DNA of 64,000 bases from Blastococcus tunisiensis (GTDB taxonomy: Bacteria > Actinomycetota > Actinomycetes > Mycobacteriales > Geodermatophilaceae). Where the stretch lies: positions 1-64,000 of the forward strand of contig NZ_FOND01000020.1 of the NCBI RefSeq assembly GCF_900112815.1, in the 5' to 3' direction. How positions within the stretch are numbered: the first letter of the stretch is position 1; every line of letters begins with the position of its first letter. Below the pieces are notes generated by a model, which ran no database searches, was not told the origin of the DNA, and saw only the letters and a list, made by a program, of their open reading frames with translations. Of this stretch, positions 25,399 to 32,778 are shown piece by piece. The translations under genes and the position numbers were made by a program.

Positions 25399-26337
25399 GT
25401 GATCGAGTTCGACCTGGTGCTGCCCACGGCGGTCGACATCCGCGAGGTGGGCATGCGGGACGGTCTCCAGCTGGAGGCGCCGCTCCCCCTCGACGCGAAG
25501 CTGGCCATGCTGGAGGCCCTGGTCGCCACGGGCGTCCGGCGGATCGAGGCGACGTCGTTCGTCTCCCCCAAGGCCGTGCCCGCCCTGGCCGACGCCGACC
25601 AGGTGGCCGCGGAGCTGTCCCGCTGGGGCGGGGTCCACTGGTCGGCGCTGGTCGCCAACGCCCGGGGAGCGGTGCGCGCGGTGGACGCCGGGGTGGCCGA
25701 CCTGGAGTACGTCGTGTCGGCGACCGACGGGCACAGCCGCGCCAACGCCGGTCGGCCGACGGCCGCGGCGGTCGCCGCCGTCGGGGAGATCGCCGAGCTG
25801 GCGCACGGGGCCGGCGGGTCGCTGGAGGTCATCATCGCCACGGCCTGGGACTGCCCCTTCGACGGCCGCACGCCGATCCCCCGCACCGTCGACGTCGCGC
25901 GGGCCGCCGTCACCGCCGGCGCCGACCAGCTCTGCCTGGGCGACACCATCGGCACCACCACCCCGCTGCGCGTCGTCCAGCTGCTCGACGCCGTCCGGCG
26001 CGCCTGCCCGGGGGTCCCCGTGGGCGTCCACTTCCACGACACCCGCGGCACGGGGCAGGCGAACGCGCTGGCCGCGGTCCAGGCGGGCGTCACCCAGCTG
26101 GACGCCTCCGTCGGCGGGCTCGGCGGCTGCCCGTTCGCGCCGGGCGCCAGCGGCAACATCGCCACCGAGGAGCTGGTCTACCTGCTCGAGGAGTCCGGGG
26201 TGCGCACCGGCCTGGACCTCGACGCCGTCCTCGCCGCCGCCCGCGTCACCGAGGACGCCGTCGGCCACGAGCTGCCCAGCTCGCTGTACCGCGCCGGCGG
26301 GCGCTCGGTCCCCCGCCCGGCCCCCGTGGCGTCGTGA
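25399..26337 (+). CDS. Hydroxymethylglutaryl-CoA lyase-like enzyme
   Basis: 312-residue DRE-TIM metallolyase. REVGMRDGLQLE at residues 14-25 is the family RD(G/A)xQ motif, IEATSFVSPKAVPALAD is the HMG-CoA lyase substrate segment, and HFHDTRGTGQANALAAVQAGV provides the metal histidines. GGLGGCPFAPGASGNIATEE carries the conserved loop cysteine of true HMG-CoA lyases. It cleaves HMG-CoA to acetyl-CoA and acetoacetate, as in leucine degradation; related actinobacterial members may act on other 3-hydroxyacyl-CoAs. GGAGGA precedes the GTG at 25399. Confidence 0.9.
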   Translation: MIEFDLVLPTAVDIREVGMRDGLQLEAPLPLDAKLAMLEALVATGVRRIEATSFVSPKAVPALADADQVAAELSRWGGVHWSALVANARGAVRAVDAGVADLEYVVSATDGHSRANAGRPTAAAVAAVGEIAELAHGAGGSLEVIIATAWDCPFDGRTPIPRTVDVARAAVTAGADQLCLGDTIGTTTPLRVVQLLDAVRRACPGVPVGVHFHDTRGTGQANALAAVQAGVTQLDASVGGLGGCPFAPGASGNIATEELVYLLEESGVRTGLDLDAVLAAARVTEDAVGHELPSSLYRAGGRSVPRPAPVAS

Positions 26338-26852
26338 CGGGGGTGCCGGCCCCGGACGGCGCACCGCCGATCGTCGACCCGCAGGTGATGCGCGACGTCC
26401 TCGGGCACTTCCCCTCCGGCGTCACGGTGCTGACCGCGGTCACCGAGGACGGGCCGATCGGCTTCACCTGCCAGTCGTTCAGCTCGCTGTCCCTCGACCC
26501 ACCGCTGATCGCGTTCGCGCCGGCCCGGACGTCGCGCACCTGGCCGCGGCTGCGCGACATCGGCCGGTTCTGCATCAACGTGCTGGCCGAGGGTCAGGAC
26601 GCCGTCTCGCAGAACTTCGCCCGCTCCGGCGCCGACAAGTTCGCCGGTGTCCCGTGGACGCCCTCCCTGCACGGTTCGCCGGTCCTGGACGACGTCGTCG
26701 CGTGGATCGACGGGGAGCTGTGGGCCGAGTACGACGGCGGCGACCACACGATCGTCGTGGCCCGGGTGCTGGACCTCGGGTCGCACGCCGACCGGCGTCC
26801 GCTGCTGTACCACCGCGGCTCGTACGGACTGCTGCACCGCGCCGAGGGCTGA
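26334..26852 (+). CDS. Flavin reductase-like (FMN-binding split-barrel) oxidoreductase
   Basis: 172 residues of the flavin_reduct family. The N-terminal VMRDVLGHFPSGVTVLTAV and the FMN-binding region GFTCQSFSSLSLDPPLIAFAPA are diagnostic, and the barrel closes with YHRGSYGLL. It reduces FMN or FAD with NAD(P)H, usually for a two-component monooxygenase; no such oxygenase is nearby. The GTG at 26334 overlaps the lyase stop by four bases, so the two are coupled. Confidence 0.9.
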   Translation: MTGVPAPDGAPPIVDPQVMRDVLGHFPSGVTVLTAVTEDGPIGFTCQSFSSLSLDPPLIAFAPARTSRTWPRLRDIGRFCINVLAEGQDAVSQNFARSGADKFAGVPWTPSLHGSPVLDDVVAWIDGELWAEYDGGDHTIVVARVLDLGSHADRRPLLYHRGSYGLLHRAEG

Positions 26853-26868
26853 GCCGCCGCGCGGCTCA
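26850..26868. terminator. Bidirectional hairpin containing both convergent stop codons
   Basis: TGAGCCGC and GCGGCTCA pair around a 3-base loop. The first three bases are the flavin reductase stop and the last three are the stop of the opposing LOV-SpoIIE gene. Confidence 0.7.
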
Positions 26869-29184
26869 GCCGAAGCGGACGGCGAGCAGCGCGACGTCGT
26901 CGCGGTGGTCCAGCGCGCCGCTGACGGCGGCGTCGCAGAGCTCGCGCGGCCCCGCGTCGACCGGCGCGGCGGCGATCCGCTCGCAGAGCTCCTGGATCCC
27001 CTGGTCCATGTCCTCGCCCGGCCGCTCGATCAGCCCGTCGGTGTAGGCGACCAGCGTCGAGCCCGCGGGGACGTCGAGGACGACGGTCGAGCGCTGGGCT
27101 CCCGCATCGACCCCGACCAGCATCCCGGTGATCTCCGCGAGCACGCGCACCGCGCCGTCCGGGGCGCGCAGCAGTGCCGGCGGGTGCCCGGCGTTGGCCA
27201 GGTGCAGCTGCCACGGGCCGCCGGTGGCCCGGGGCCGGACCGCGCGGGCGTAGACGAGGGTGGCCAGCGAGGCCACCTGCAGGCCCTGGACCAGCCGGTC
27301 GATCCGCGCGAGCACCCGTCCCGGGTCGGCGTCCTCGGCGTCCCAGATGCAGGCCCGCAGCAGCCCGCGCAGGTGTCCCATCGCCGCCGCGGCCGCGACG
27401 TCGTGACCCACGACGTCGCCCACCACCAGGCCGATGGAGTCGTCGGGCAGGTGCAGCAGGTCGTAGAAGTCACCGCCCACGTCGGCCGCGGAGGAGGCGC
27501 TGACGTAGTGGGCGGCGGACTCGATGCCCGGGACGTCGGGCAGCACCGGCAGCAGGGAGCGCTGGAGGGTGTCGGCCACGATGTGCTCGCGCTGGTAGAG
27601 CCGGACGTTGTCGATCGCCAGGGCCGCCCGGGCGCCCAGGTCGGCGGCGAGGTCGACGTCGTCCTGCGCGAAGGCGCGTCCACCGGGACCCCGCACGAGC
27701 GCGATGGCGCCCAGGGTGCGGCGGCGGGCCACCATCGGCACCGTCAGCACGGAACTGCCGCCCAGCCGGGCGAAGGCCTCCCGGGCACCCGGTGAGGTGA
27801 CCGCCTCCTCGAGGATCTCCGGCGTCACCTCCGCCAGCAGCACCGGCTGCGAGCTGGCCATGCTGCGCCGGCTCGGCGACGCGACGGGCAGGTGCATCAC
27901 GTGCAGCTCGGTGAAGGTCGCCAGGTCGGCTTCCCGACCGTCCCGGTGCCGGGCCACGGCACTGCGGACGTCGCCGTACTCGTCCAGCAGCGTGAGGTAG
28001 ACCCAGTCGCCGAGCCGGGGCACGCACAGCCGGGCGAGCCGGTCCAGCAGCTCCCCCATGTCCAGGGTCGCGATCAGGGCGCTCGTCGCCTCGGCCATGA
28101 GCGTCAGGCGCCCCTGGGCACGCTCGGCCGCGGTCCGGGCGTGCTCGGCGTCGCTGCGCGCCTGCTCGGCGACGGAGCGGGCGAGCTCCGCCTCCTGGCG
28201 GGCGGCCTGCTCGGCGGCGAACGCGGCCTCCCGCTCGCGCTCCACCCGCACCCGCTCCGTGACGTCGGTCTGCACCCCCACGAAGCTGACCAGCTCGCCG
28301 TTTCCGTCGAACACCGGGCTGACCGACAGCTGGTTCCAGAACGCCGTGCCGTCCTTGCGGTAGTTCAGCAGCGTCGTGGTGACCGTCTCCCGGGTGTCGA
28401 GCCCCGCCCGGATCGCGGCGACCGCGGCCCGCTCGGTGGCCGGCCCCTGCAGGAAGCGGCAGTTGCGGCCGATGACCTCGTGCGCCTCGTACCCGGTGAC
28501 CCTCGTGAACGACGGGTTGACCCAGACGAGCGGGTTGTCCGGGCGCCGGGGGTCGGTGATGGTGAAGGTGATGTCGGTGGCGATGACGGCCCGCTCCCGC
28601 AGCGCCTGCAGGTACGCGTCCGGGTCGTCGGTCTCCTCGGCCGTGTCGAGGTGGAGGAACACCACGAGGGAGAGCTGCTCGTCGCTGTCGGCTTGGGACA
28701 GCGGGAAGCCGGTCACCCACAGGAGCTGGTCGGTCTGCCCGTCGAGGCCGGCGGCCCCGGCCCGCTGGGGCTCCGTGCTGGTGCCCGGGGCCAGCCGGAC
28801 GGCCTCGCCGGTCACCGGGCGTCCCTGGGCCACCGTGGACAGCGGGCCGCTGCTGCTCGCCAGTGGCGCACCGGACAGGTCGGTCAGCCCCGCCGCGGCT
28901 CCCCAGGTGTCGACGTCCACCGGCAGCCGGACGTTGCCGGCCAGACGCACGGCCGCGGTGTTGGCGTAGACGACGGAGCTGGACCGCTGGTCGATGACCA
29001 GCACCGCGACGGGCACGTCGGCCAGCACGCCGGGCAGGCCTGCGTGGGGAGCGCTCCCGTGGTCGGCCAGGACCGCGCTGGCGGCGGTGACGATGCCGAC
29101 CTGGCGCCCGAAGCCGGCCTCGGGGGTGAGCAGGTCGGTGTCGGCTGTGGGGGGAGACCCGGGACGATCGCGCTCGGACGGCAC
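26866..29184 (-). CDS. PAS-LOV-GAF-SpoIIE blue-light-type sensor phosphatase
   Basis: 772 residues. After a variable N-terminus, a PAS-like region (about 45-180) is followed by a LOV domain (about 195-305) with the photoactive motif GRNCRFLQG (C242), NPSFTRVTGYEAHEVIG upstream and LLNYRKDGTAFWNQLSVSPVFD downstream. A coiled coil (about 310-350) leads to a GAF domain (about 350-520) and then a PP2C-like SpoIIE phosphatase. The phosphatase metal ligands sit in GGDFYDLL, GDVVGHDVAA and DDVALLAVRFG. The plan suggests that light adduct formation at C242 controls dephosphorylation of an anti-anti-sigma factor. The start is uncertain; GTG at 29184 is the first in-frame start after non-coding-like sequence. 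Confidence 0.9.
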   Translation of the reverse strand: MPSERDRPGSPPTADTDLLTPEAGFGRQVGIVTAASAVLADHGSAPHAGLPGVLADVPVAVLVIDQRSSSVVYANTAAVRLAGNVRLPVDVDTWGAAAGLTDLSGAPLASSSGPLSTVAQGRPVTGEAVRLAPGTSTEPQRAGAAGLDGQTDQLLWVTGFPLSQADSDEQLSLVVFLHLDTAEETDDPDAYLQALRERAVIATDITFTITDPRRPDNPLVWVNPSFTRVTGYEAHEVIGRNCRFLQGPATERAAVAAIRAGLDTRETVTTTLLNYRKDGTAFWNQLSVSPVFDGNGELVSFVGVQTDVTERVRVEREREAAFAAEQAARQEAELARSVAEQARSDAEHARTAAERAQGRLTLMAEATSALIATLDMGELLDRLARLCVPRLGDWVYLTLLDEYGDVRSAVARHRDGREADLATFTELHVMHLPVASPSRRSMASSQPVLLAEVTPEILEEAVTSPGAREAFARLGGSSVLTVPMVARRRTLGAIALVRGPGGRAFAQDDVDLAADLGARAALAIDNVRLYQREHIVADTLQRSLLPVLPDVPGIESAAHYVSASSAADVGGDFYDLLHLPDDSIGLVVGDVVGHDVAAAAAMGHLRGLLRACIWDAEDADPGRVLARIDRLVQGLQVASLATLVYARAVRPRATGGPWQLHLANAGHPPALLRAPDGAVRVLAEITGMLVGVDAGAQRSTVVLDVPAGSTLVAYTDGLIERPGEDMDQGIQELCERIAAAPVDAGPRELCDAAVSGALDHRDDVALLAVRFG

Positions 29185-29343
29185 CGGGACATTTAACCGC
29201 GCCGCGGCGGGCCGGTTGCCCGGCCATGACCCGGGTGCACCCGCCGTGGTGTCGCGGAGGCGCGCTCGGGGAACGACGGCTCCGCCCCGTTCGTCACCGG
29301 GGTGGGCCACCGGGACATCGCGGTCGGGGCGGGAGGGCACACC

Positions 29344-30087
29344 ATGGGACTGTTCGATCGCCTCTTCGGCCGGCCCCCGCGCGGGCCACGGTACGGATCG
29401 GACCGGTACGGATCGGACCGGTACGGATCGGACCGGTACGGATCCGGCCAGCACGGTTCCGCCCGGTACGGGCAGCAGCAGTACCCGCCGCAGGGCGCGC
29501 CGTCCGGCCGCCAGGAGCAACTGCCGGACGACCAGGCCATCGCCCGGTACCGGTACCTCCTGCGCACCGCGCCGCCCGAGCAGATCGAGCAGGCGCACAC
29601 CGAGGCGTTCGGCCGGCTCACCGTCGACCAGCGGCAGCAGGTCCTGGCGCAGCTCGCGGCCGCGGTGCCCTCGGCCGAGCGCCCGCGCACCGACGAGCCG
29701 GAGACCCTGGCACGGGTCGCCACGCGTGCCGAGATGCGCAAGCCGGGAACCCTCGAGCGAGCCCTCGGCGGCTACGGGCCGGGCTACGGGCCGGACCAGG
29801 GCGCCGGGTACGGCGGGGCGTACGCCGGGCGTCCGGGCGGTCCGGGGATGGGCAGCATGATCGGGGGCAGCCTGCTCGGCACGATCGGCGGGCTCGTGAT
29901 CGGGACCGCGGTCGCGGACGCGTTCTTCGACTCCGGGGCGGGCGACGGCGGCCTGTTCGGGGGCGGTGACGAGGAGACGTACGCGCAGGGGTTCGAGGAC
30001 GGCGGCGGCTACTCCGGGGGCGGCGAGTTCGGTGGTGGCGACTTCGGCGGTGGGGATTTCGGGGGCGGGGACTTCGGCGGGTTCTGA
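29344..30087 (+). CDS. Low-complexity protein with Tyr/Gly repeats and Gly-Asp-Phe-rich tail
   Basis: 247 residues. It starts MGLFDRLFGR, then a YGSDR repeat (four units), a mid part with a folded helical segment (about 60-140, QAIARYRYLLRTAPPEQIEQAHTEAFGRLT), a glycine-rich hydrophobic stretch GSMIGGSLLGTIGGLVIGTAVADAFF (about 178-203), and a C-terminal GGGDFGGGDFGGGDFGGF tail. The hydrophobic stretch resembles a glycine-zipper membrane segment. Similar proteins occur in actinobacteria without known function. A GGGAGGG precedes the ATG. Confidence 0.72.
   Translation: MGLFDRLFGRPPRGPRYGSDRYGSDRYGSDRYGSGQHGSARYGQQQYPPQGAPSGRQEQLPDDQAIARYRYLLRTAPPEQIEQAHTEAFGRLTVDQRQQVLAQLAAAVPSAERPRTDEPETLARVATRAEMRKPGTLERALGGYGPGYGPDQGAGYGGAYAGRPGGPGMGSMIGGSLLGTIGGLVIGTAVADAFFDSGAGDGGLFGGGDEETYAQGFEDGGGYSGGGEFGGGDFGGGDFGGGDFGGF
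29389..29448 (+). repeat. Four 15-bp tandem repeats (CGGTACGGATCGGAC)
   Basis: Three exact units and one variant encode RYGSD repeats near the N-terminus of the low-complexity protein. Exact identity suggests recent slippage and probable length variation among strains. Confidence 0.9.
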
Positions 30088-30509
30088 GCCGCCGGCCGGC
30101 GGCTCAGCAGCAGCAGGCCCAGGACCGGCAGCACCAGGGGCACGAAGTAGTAGCCCCGCCCGAACGCCGACCACACGGTCTCGTCGGGGAACGCGGCGGG
30201 ATCGATCAGCGACAGCGTCCCGATGGCGAGCACGCCGACGAGCTCCACGGTGATCGCGACCAGGGCGGTCCGCCGCCCGCGCCCGCCGCCCCGGGCCAGG
30301 CCGACGGTCGCCACGACGTAGACCGCCGCGGCGAAGGCCGACAGCAGGTAGGCCACCGGGGCCTCGTCGAACCGGGTGCTCAGCTGCACGGTGGCCCGGG
30401 CGCCGGCCGCCAGGGCGAAGACGGCGTAGACGACGACGAGCGCACGGACCGCACCCGCGCCTGGCGCGCCCTGGGCGGCCGGGGACCCCAGCGTGCTCCG
30501 TTCAGGCAC
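30009..30509 (-). CDS. Four-helix membrane protein with Pro/Lys/Ser tail
   Basis: 166 residues with about four membrane helices (ALVVVYAVFALAAGARA, VAYLLSAFAAAVYVVATVGLA, TALVAITVELVGVLAIGTLSLI, GYYFVPLVLPVLGLLLL), a small uncharacterised actinobacterial membrane-protein plan. The C-terminal 25 residues (KSPPPKSPPP repeats) are read from the strand opposite the Gly-rich tail of the convergent gene, an overlap of 79 bases. It starts eight bases inside the end of the preceding membrane-protein gene. Confidence 0.75.
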   Translation of the reverse strand: MPERSTLGSPAAQGAPGAGAVRALVVVYAVFALAAGARATVQLSTRFDEAPVAYLLSAFAAAVYVVATVGLARGGGRGRRTALVAITVELVGVLAIGTLSLIDPAAFPDETVWSAFGRGYYFVPLVLPVLGLLLLSRRPAAQNPPKSPPPKSPPPKSPPPNSPPPE

Positions 30510-30867
30510 CGGTGCCCTCCCACAGCTGGAGCAGCCGCCACTCCATGACGGCGACCGCGAGCGCCCCCAGTGCCACCTGCGTGCCGGCCCAGCGGGTGGG
30601 CTCCGTCCATGCCCAGAGACCGGCGAGCACCGGGATCAGGAGCACGCCGGCCAGGTAGCCCCAGAAGGTGGGGGCGTCGGCGAGGTCGTGCCCGCGGGAG
30701 AGGCCGACGAGGACCACCGCCGTCTGCACCAGCAGGACGGCCTCGATCAGCCCGACCGCCACGGCGTGCAGCAGGCCGAACCGCCGGCCCGCCAGCGTCG
30801 TCCCGAAGCCGAAGAGCATCACGACGACGGCGACCGCGGACCCGACGCCGACGAGGACCGGCGTCAT
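30502..30867 (-). CDS. Small integral membrane protein
   Basis: 121 residues, nearly all hydrophobic, with four predicted helices (VLVGVGSAVAVVVMLFGFGT, LLHAVAVGLIEAVLLVQTAVVLV, FWGYLAGVLLIPVLAGLWAWTE, TQVALGALAVAVMEWRLLQLW). The plan matches small uncharacterised actinobacterial membrane proteins usually found next to a similar partner, which here is the gene at 30009. The ATG at 30867 lacks a clear Shine-Dalgarno sequence. It is divergent from the subtilase gene with copy A of the palindromic repeat between them. Confidence 0.75.
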   Translation of the reverse strand: MTPVLVGVGSAVAVVVMLFGFGTTLAGRRFGLLHAVAVGLIEAVLLVQTAVVLVGLSRGHDLADAPTFWGYLAGVLLIPVLAGLWAWTEPTRWAGTQVALGALAVAVMEWRLLQLWEGTGA

Positions 30868-30969
30868 CGGCAGGGAGAGGGGTGGACGGGGCGCATCACC
30901 GGGCCATCCTCTCCCGCTCGCGTGCCGGACCCGCCGCAGGCCCCGCCCGGCCGGCCCGGCCCGCGCCGG

Positions 30970-31045
30970 GATCAGGTGACCTGATCGTGGCGCGTCCTCC
31001 CTCACGGTGCGCGGTGAGGGAGGACGCGCTGCGGGGAGGGAGGAC
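30970..31045. repeat. Dispersed palindromic repeat, copy A
   Basis: GATCAGGTGACCTGATC (30970-30986) is followed by GTCCTCCCTCAC (30994-31005) and its inverted copy GTGAGGGAGGAC (31014-31025), then a second GAGGGAGGAC ending at 31045. It lies between divergently transcribed genes, unlike the other three copies. Same family as copies at 36346, 37919 and 58600. Confidence 0.88.
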
Positions 31046-31127
31046 GGTTCCTGTGCCGCGCGGTAACCCTCTGCCTGCGCCGTCGTTGACGCAGGGCACA
31101 CATCGTCGTGTCCCGCCTGGAGGGCCC

Positions 31128-32603
31128 ATGCGTCGCTCGTCCCGCCGTCTCCTCGGTGCCGCCAGTGGGGCGGTCGTCGTCGCCGCACTCGCCGGCACCC
31201 CCGCCTCCGCCGCCCCGCCCGACCCGATCGCGCCGGTCCAGGACTTCCTCGCCGCGCAGCTGGCCGGGCTTCCCGGCGCGGCGCAGGCCACGGTGCTGGT
31301 GCACGGCAGCGACATCGCCGCCGCCCGCGACGCCGTCGCGGCGACGGGCATGCGCACGGTCACCGAGTTCGAGCGGATCGGCGTCGCGGTGGCGTCGGGG
31401 ACGGCCGGGCAGATCGAGGCGGCGCGGACCGAGCGCGGGGTGACCTACCTGGAGGGCAACAGCCCGATCGAGTTCACCCAGGAGACGTCGAACACCGCCA
31501 CCCGCGGCGCCGAGGCCGTCGCGACCCTCACCGGCGCGGACGGGCGGGCGCTGGACGGCAGCGGCGTCTCGGTGGCCGTCATCGACTCCGGCGTCGACCC
31601 CACGCACCCGTACTTCCGCGACGCCGACGGCGGCAGCGCGGTCGTGGCCAACCTGAAGAGCGTCTGCCTGCTCGAGACGACCACCAGCCCGGACTGCGTG
31701 CTCCCGGTGCCGGGGTTCCTGGACACCGACACCCTCTCCGGCGGCGGGCACGGCACGCACGTGAGCGGCATCGTCGCCGGCCGGCCGACGACGCTGTCCG
31801 ACGGCGGCCGGCTCACCGGCGCCGCACCCGGGGCCAGCATCGTCTCCGTCTCCACGGGGGCGGTGCTGCTGATCGTCGGCGCCGACTCGGCCCTGAACTG
31901 GGTGCTGGAGAACCACGAGGCCCCGTGCGGCGCCGGGGTGCCGGCGAGCACCTGCCCGCCGATCAAGGTCACCAACAACAGCTACGGCCCCTCCGGCGGC
32001 GGCGAGTTCGACCCGGACTCCGCGACGGTGAAGCTGCAGCGGGCGCTGGCGGCCGAGGGCGTGGTCACCGTGTGGGCCGCGGGCAACGACGGCGGCGACG
32101 GCTCGGTGTCGCTGACCAACCCGCCCGGTCAGGACCCGACCGGCGGCGTCCTGTCGGTCGCCTCCTACTCCGACCGGGACACCGGCACCCGGGACGGCGG
32201 GGTCAGCGACTACTCCTCGCGCGGCGACTCGGCCGACCCCTCCACCTGGCCGGACCTGTCCGCGCCGGGCGAGGACATCACCTCGGCCTGCCGGCCCCAG
32301 CTGCCCATCTGCGCCACCGGCCTCGACCCGCGCAACGGCCCCGGGCTGCTCGACGTCGGCACGTTTAACACGATCAGCGGGACGTCGATGGCCGCGCCGC
32401 ACGTCGCCGGGATCGTCGCGCAACTCTTCCAGGCCGATCCCTCGGCGACCCCCGCCGAGATCGAGGCGGCGCTGAAGGGGACCGCGCACCGGTACGCGGA
32501 CGGGGCGCCCTACGCGTCGGCCGGGGGATACCCCACGTCGTTCGACAAGGGCACCGGCCTGGTCGACGTCGTCGCCGCGGTGGCCCGCCTCACCGGCAGC
32601 TGA
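31128..32603 (+). CDS. Secreted S8 family serine peptidase (subtilase)
   Basis: 491 residues. A signal peptide (RRSSRRLLGAASGAVVVAALAGTPASA, cleavage after about 28) and an inhibitor-type propeptide (about 40-115) precede the S8 domain. The catalytic triad is D153 in VAVIDSGVDPTHP, H208 in GGGHGTHVSGI, and the serine near residue 420 in SGTSMAAPHVAG; the oxyanion asparagine is in VWAAGNDGG. There are no C-terminal add-on domains. It is probably exported as an autoprocessed protease for peptide nutrition. A weak GGAGGG precedes the ATG. A 36-bp palindrome lies 70 bases after the stop. Confidence 0.95.
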   Translation: MRRSSRRLLGAASGAVVVAALAGTPASAAPPDPIAPVQDFLAAQLAGLPGAAQATVLVHGSDIAAARDAVAATGMRTVTEFERIGVAVASGTAGQIEAARTERGVTYLEGNSPIEFTQETSNTATRGAEAVATLTGADGRALDGSGVSVAVIDSGVDPTHPYFRDADGGSAVVANLKSVCLLETTTSPDCVLPVPGFLDTDTLSGGGHGTHVSGIVAGRPTTLSDGGRLTGAAPGASIVSVSTGAVLLIVGADSALNWVLENHEAPCGAGVPASTCPPIKVTNNSYGPSGGGEFDPDSATVKLQRALAAEGVVTVWAAGNDGGDGSVSLTNPPGQDPTGGVLSVASYSDRDTGTRDGGVSDYSSRGDSADPSTWPDLSAPGEDITSACRPQLPICATGLDPRNGPGLLDVGTFNTISGTSMAAPHVAGIVAQLFQADPSATPAEIEAALKGTAHRYADGAPYASAGGYPTSFDKGTGLVDVVAAVARLTGS

Positions 32604-32672
32604 GCCCCGCGGCGGAGCCGCCGCCGCCCACGGGGAGGGCCCCGATCCGATAGGTCCGGCGTCCTTCCACCT

Positions 32673-32708
32673 CCGGGGCCGGCGTTCCACGTGGAACACC
32701 GGCCCCGG
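32673..32708. terminator. 36-bp near-perfect palindrome with parS-like core
   Basis: CCGGGGCCGG (32673-32682) and CCGGCCCCGG (32699-32708) flank GTTCCACGTGGAAC (32684-32697); only the C/A pair at 32683/32698 fails to match. As RNA it would be a strong hairpin just after the subtilase gene, and as DNA its 14-bp centre resembles a ParB site. Both roles are possible. Confidence 0.6.
32684..32697. promoter_or_regulatory. parS-like palindrome GTTCCACGTGGAAC
   Basis: Exact second copy of the site at 14208. It is intergenic and centred in the 36-bp palindrome upstream of the NAGGN operon. ParB binding is inferred from similarity to GTTTCACGTGAAAC. Confidence 0.45.
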
Positions 32709-32778
32709 CGGGTGAGCTGTGCCACCCCGGCCGTCCCGGCGTCGCGTCCGGAAAGCCGCAAGGGTTAGATCAGTACGC

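Noticed and set aside
26866-30174. 1102-codon open frame including the LOV-SpoIIE gene
   Set aside because: The N-terminal 330 codons are antisense to the low-complexity gene at 29344 and lack domain similarity.
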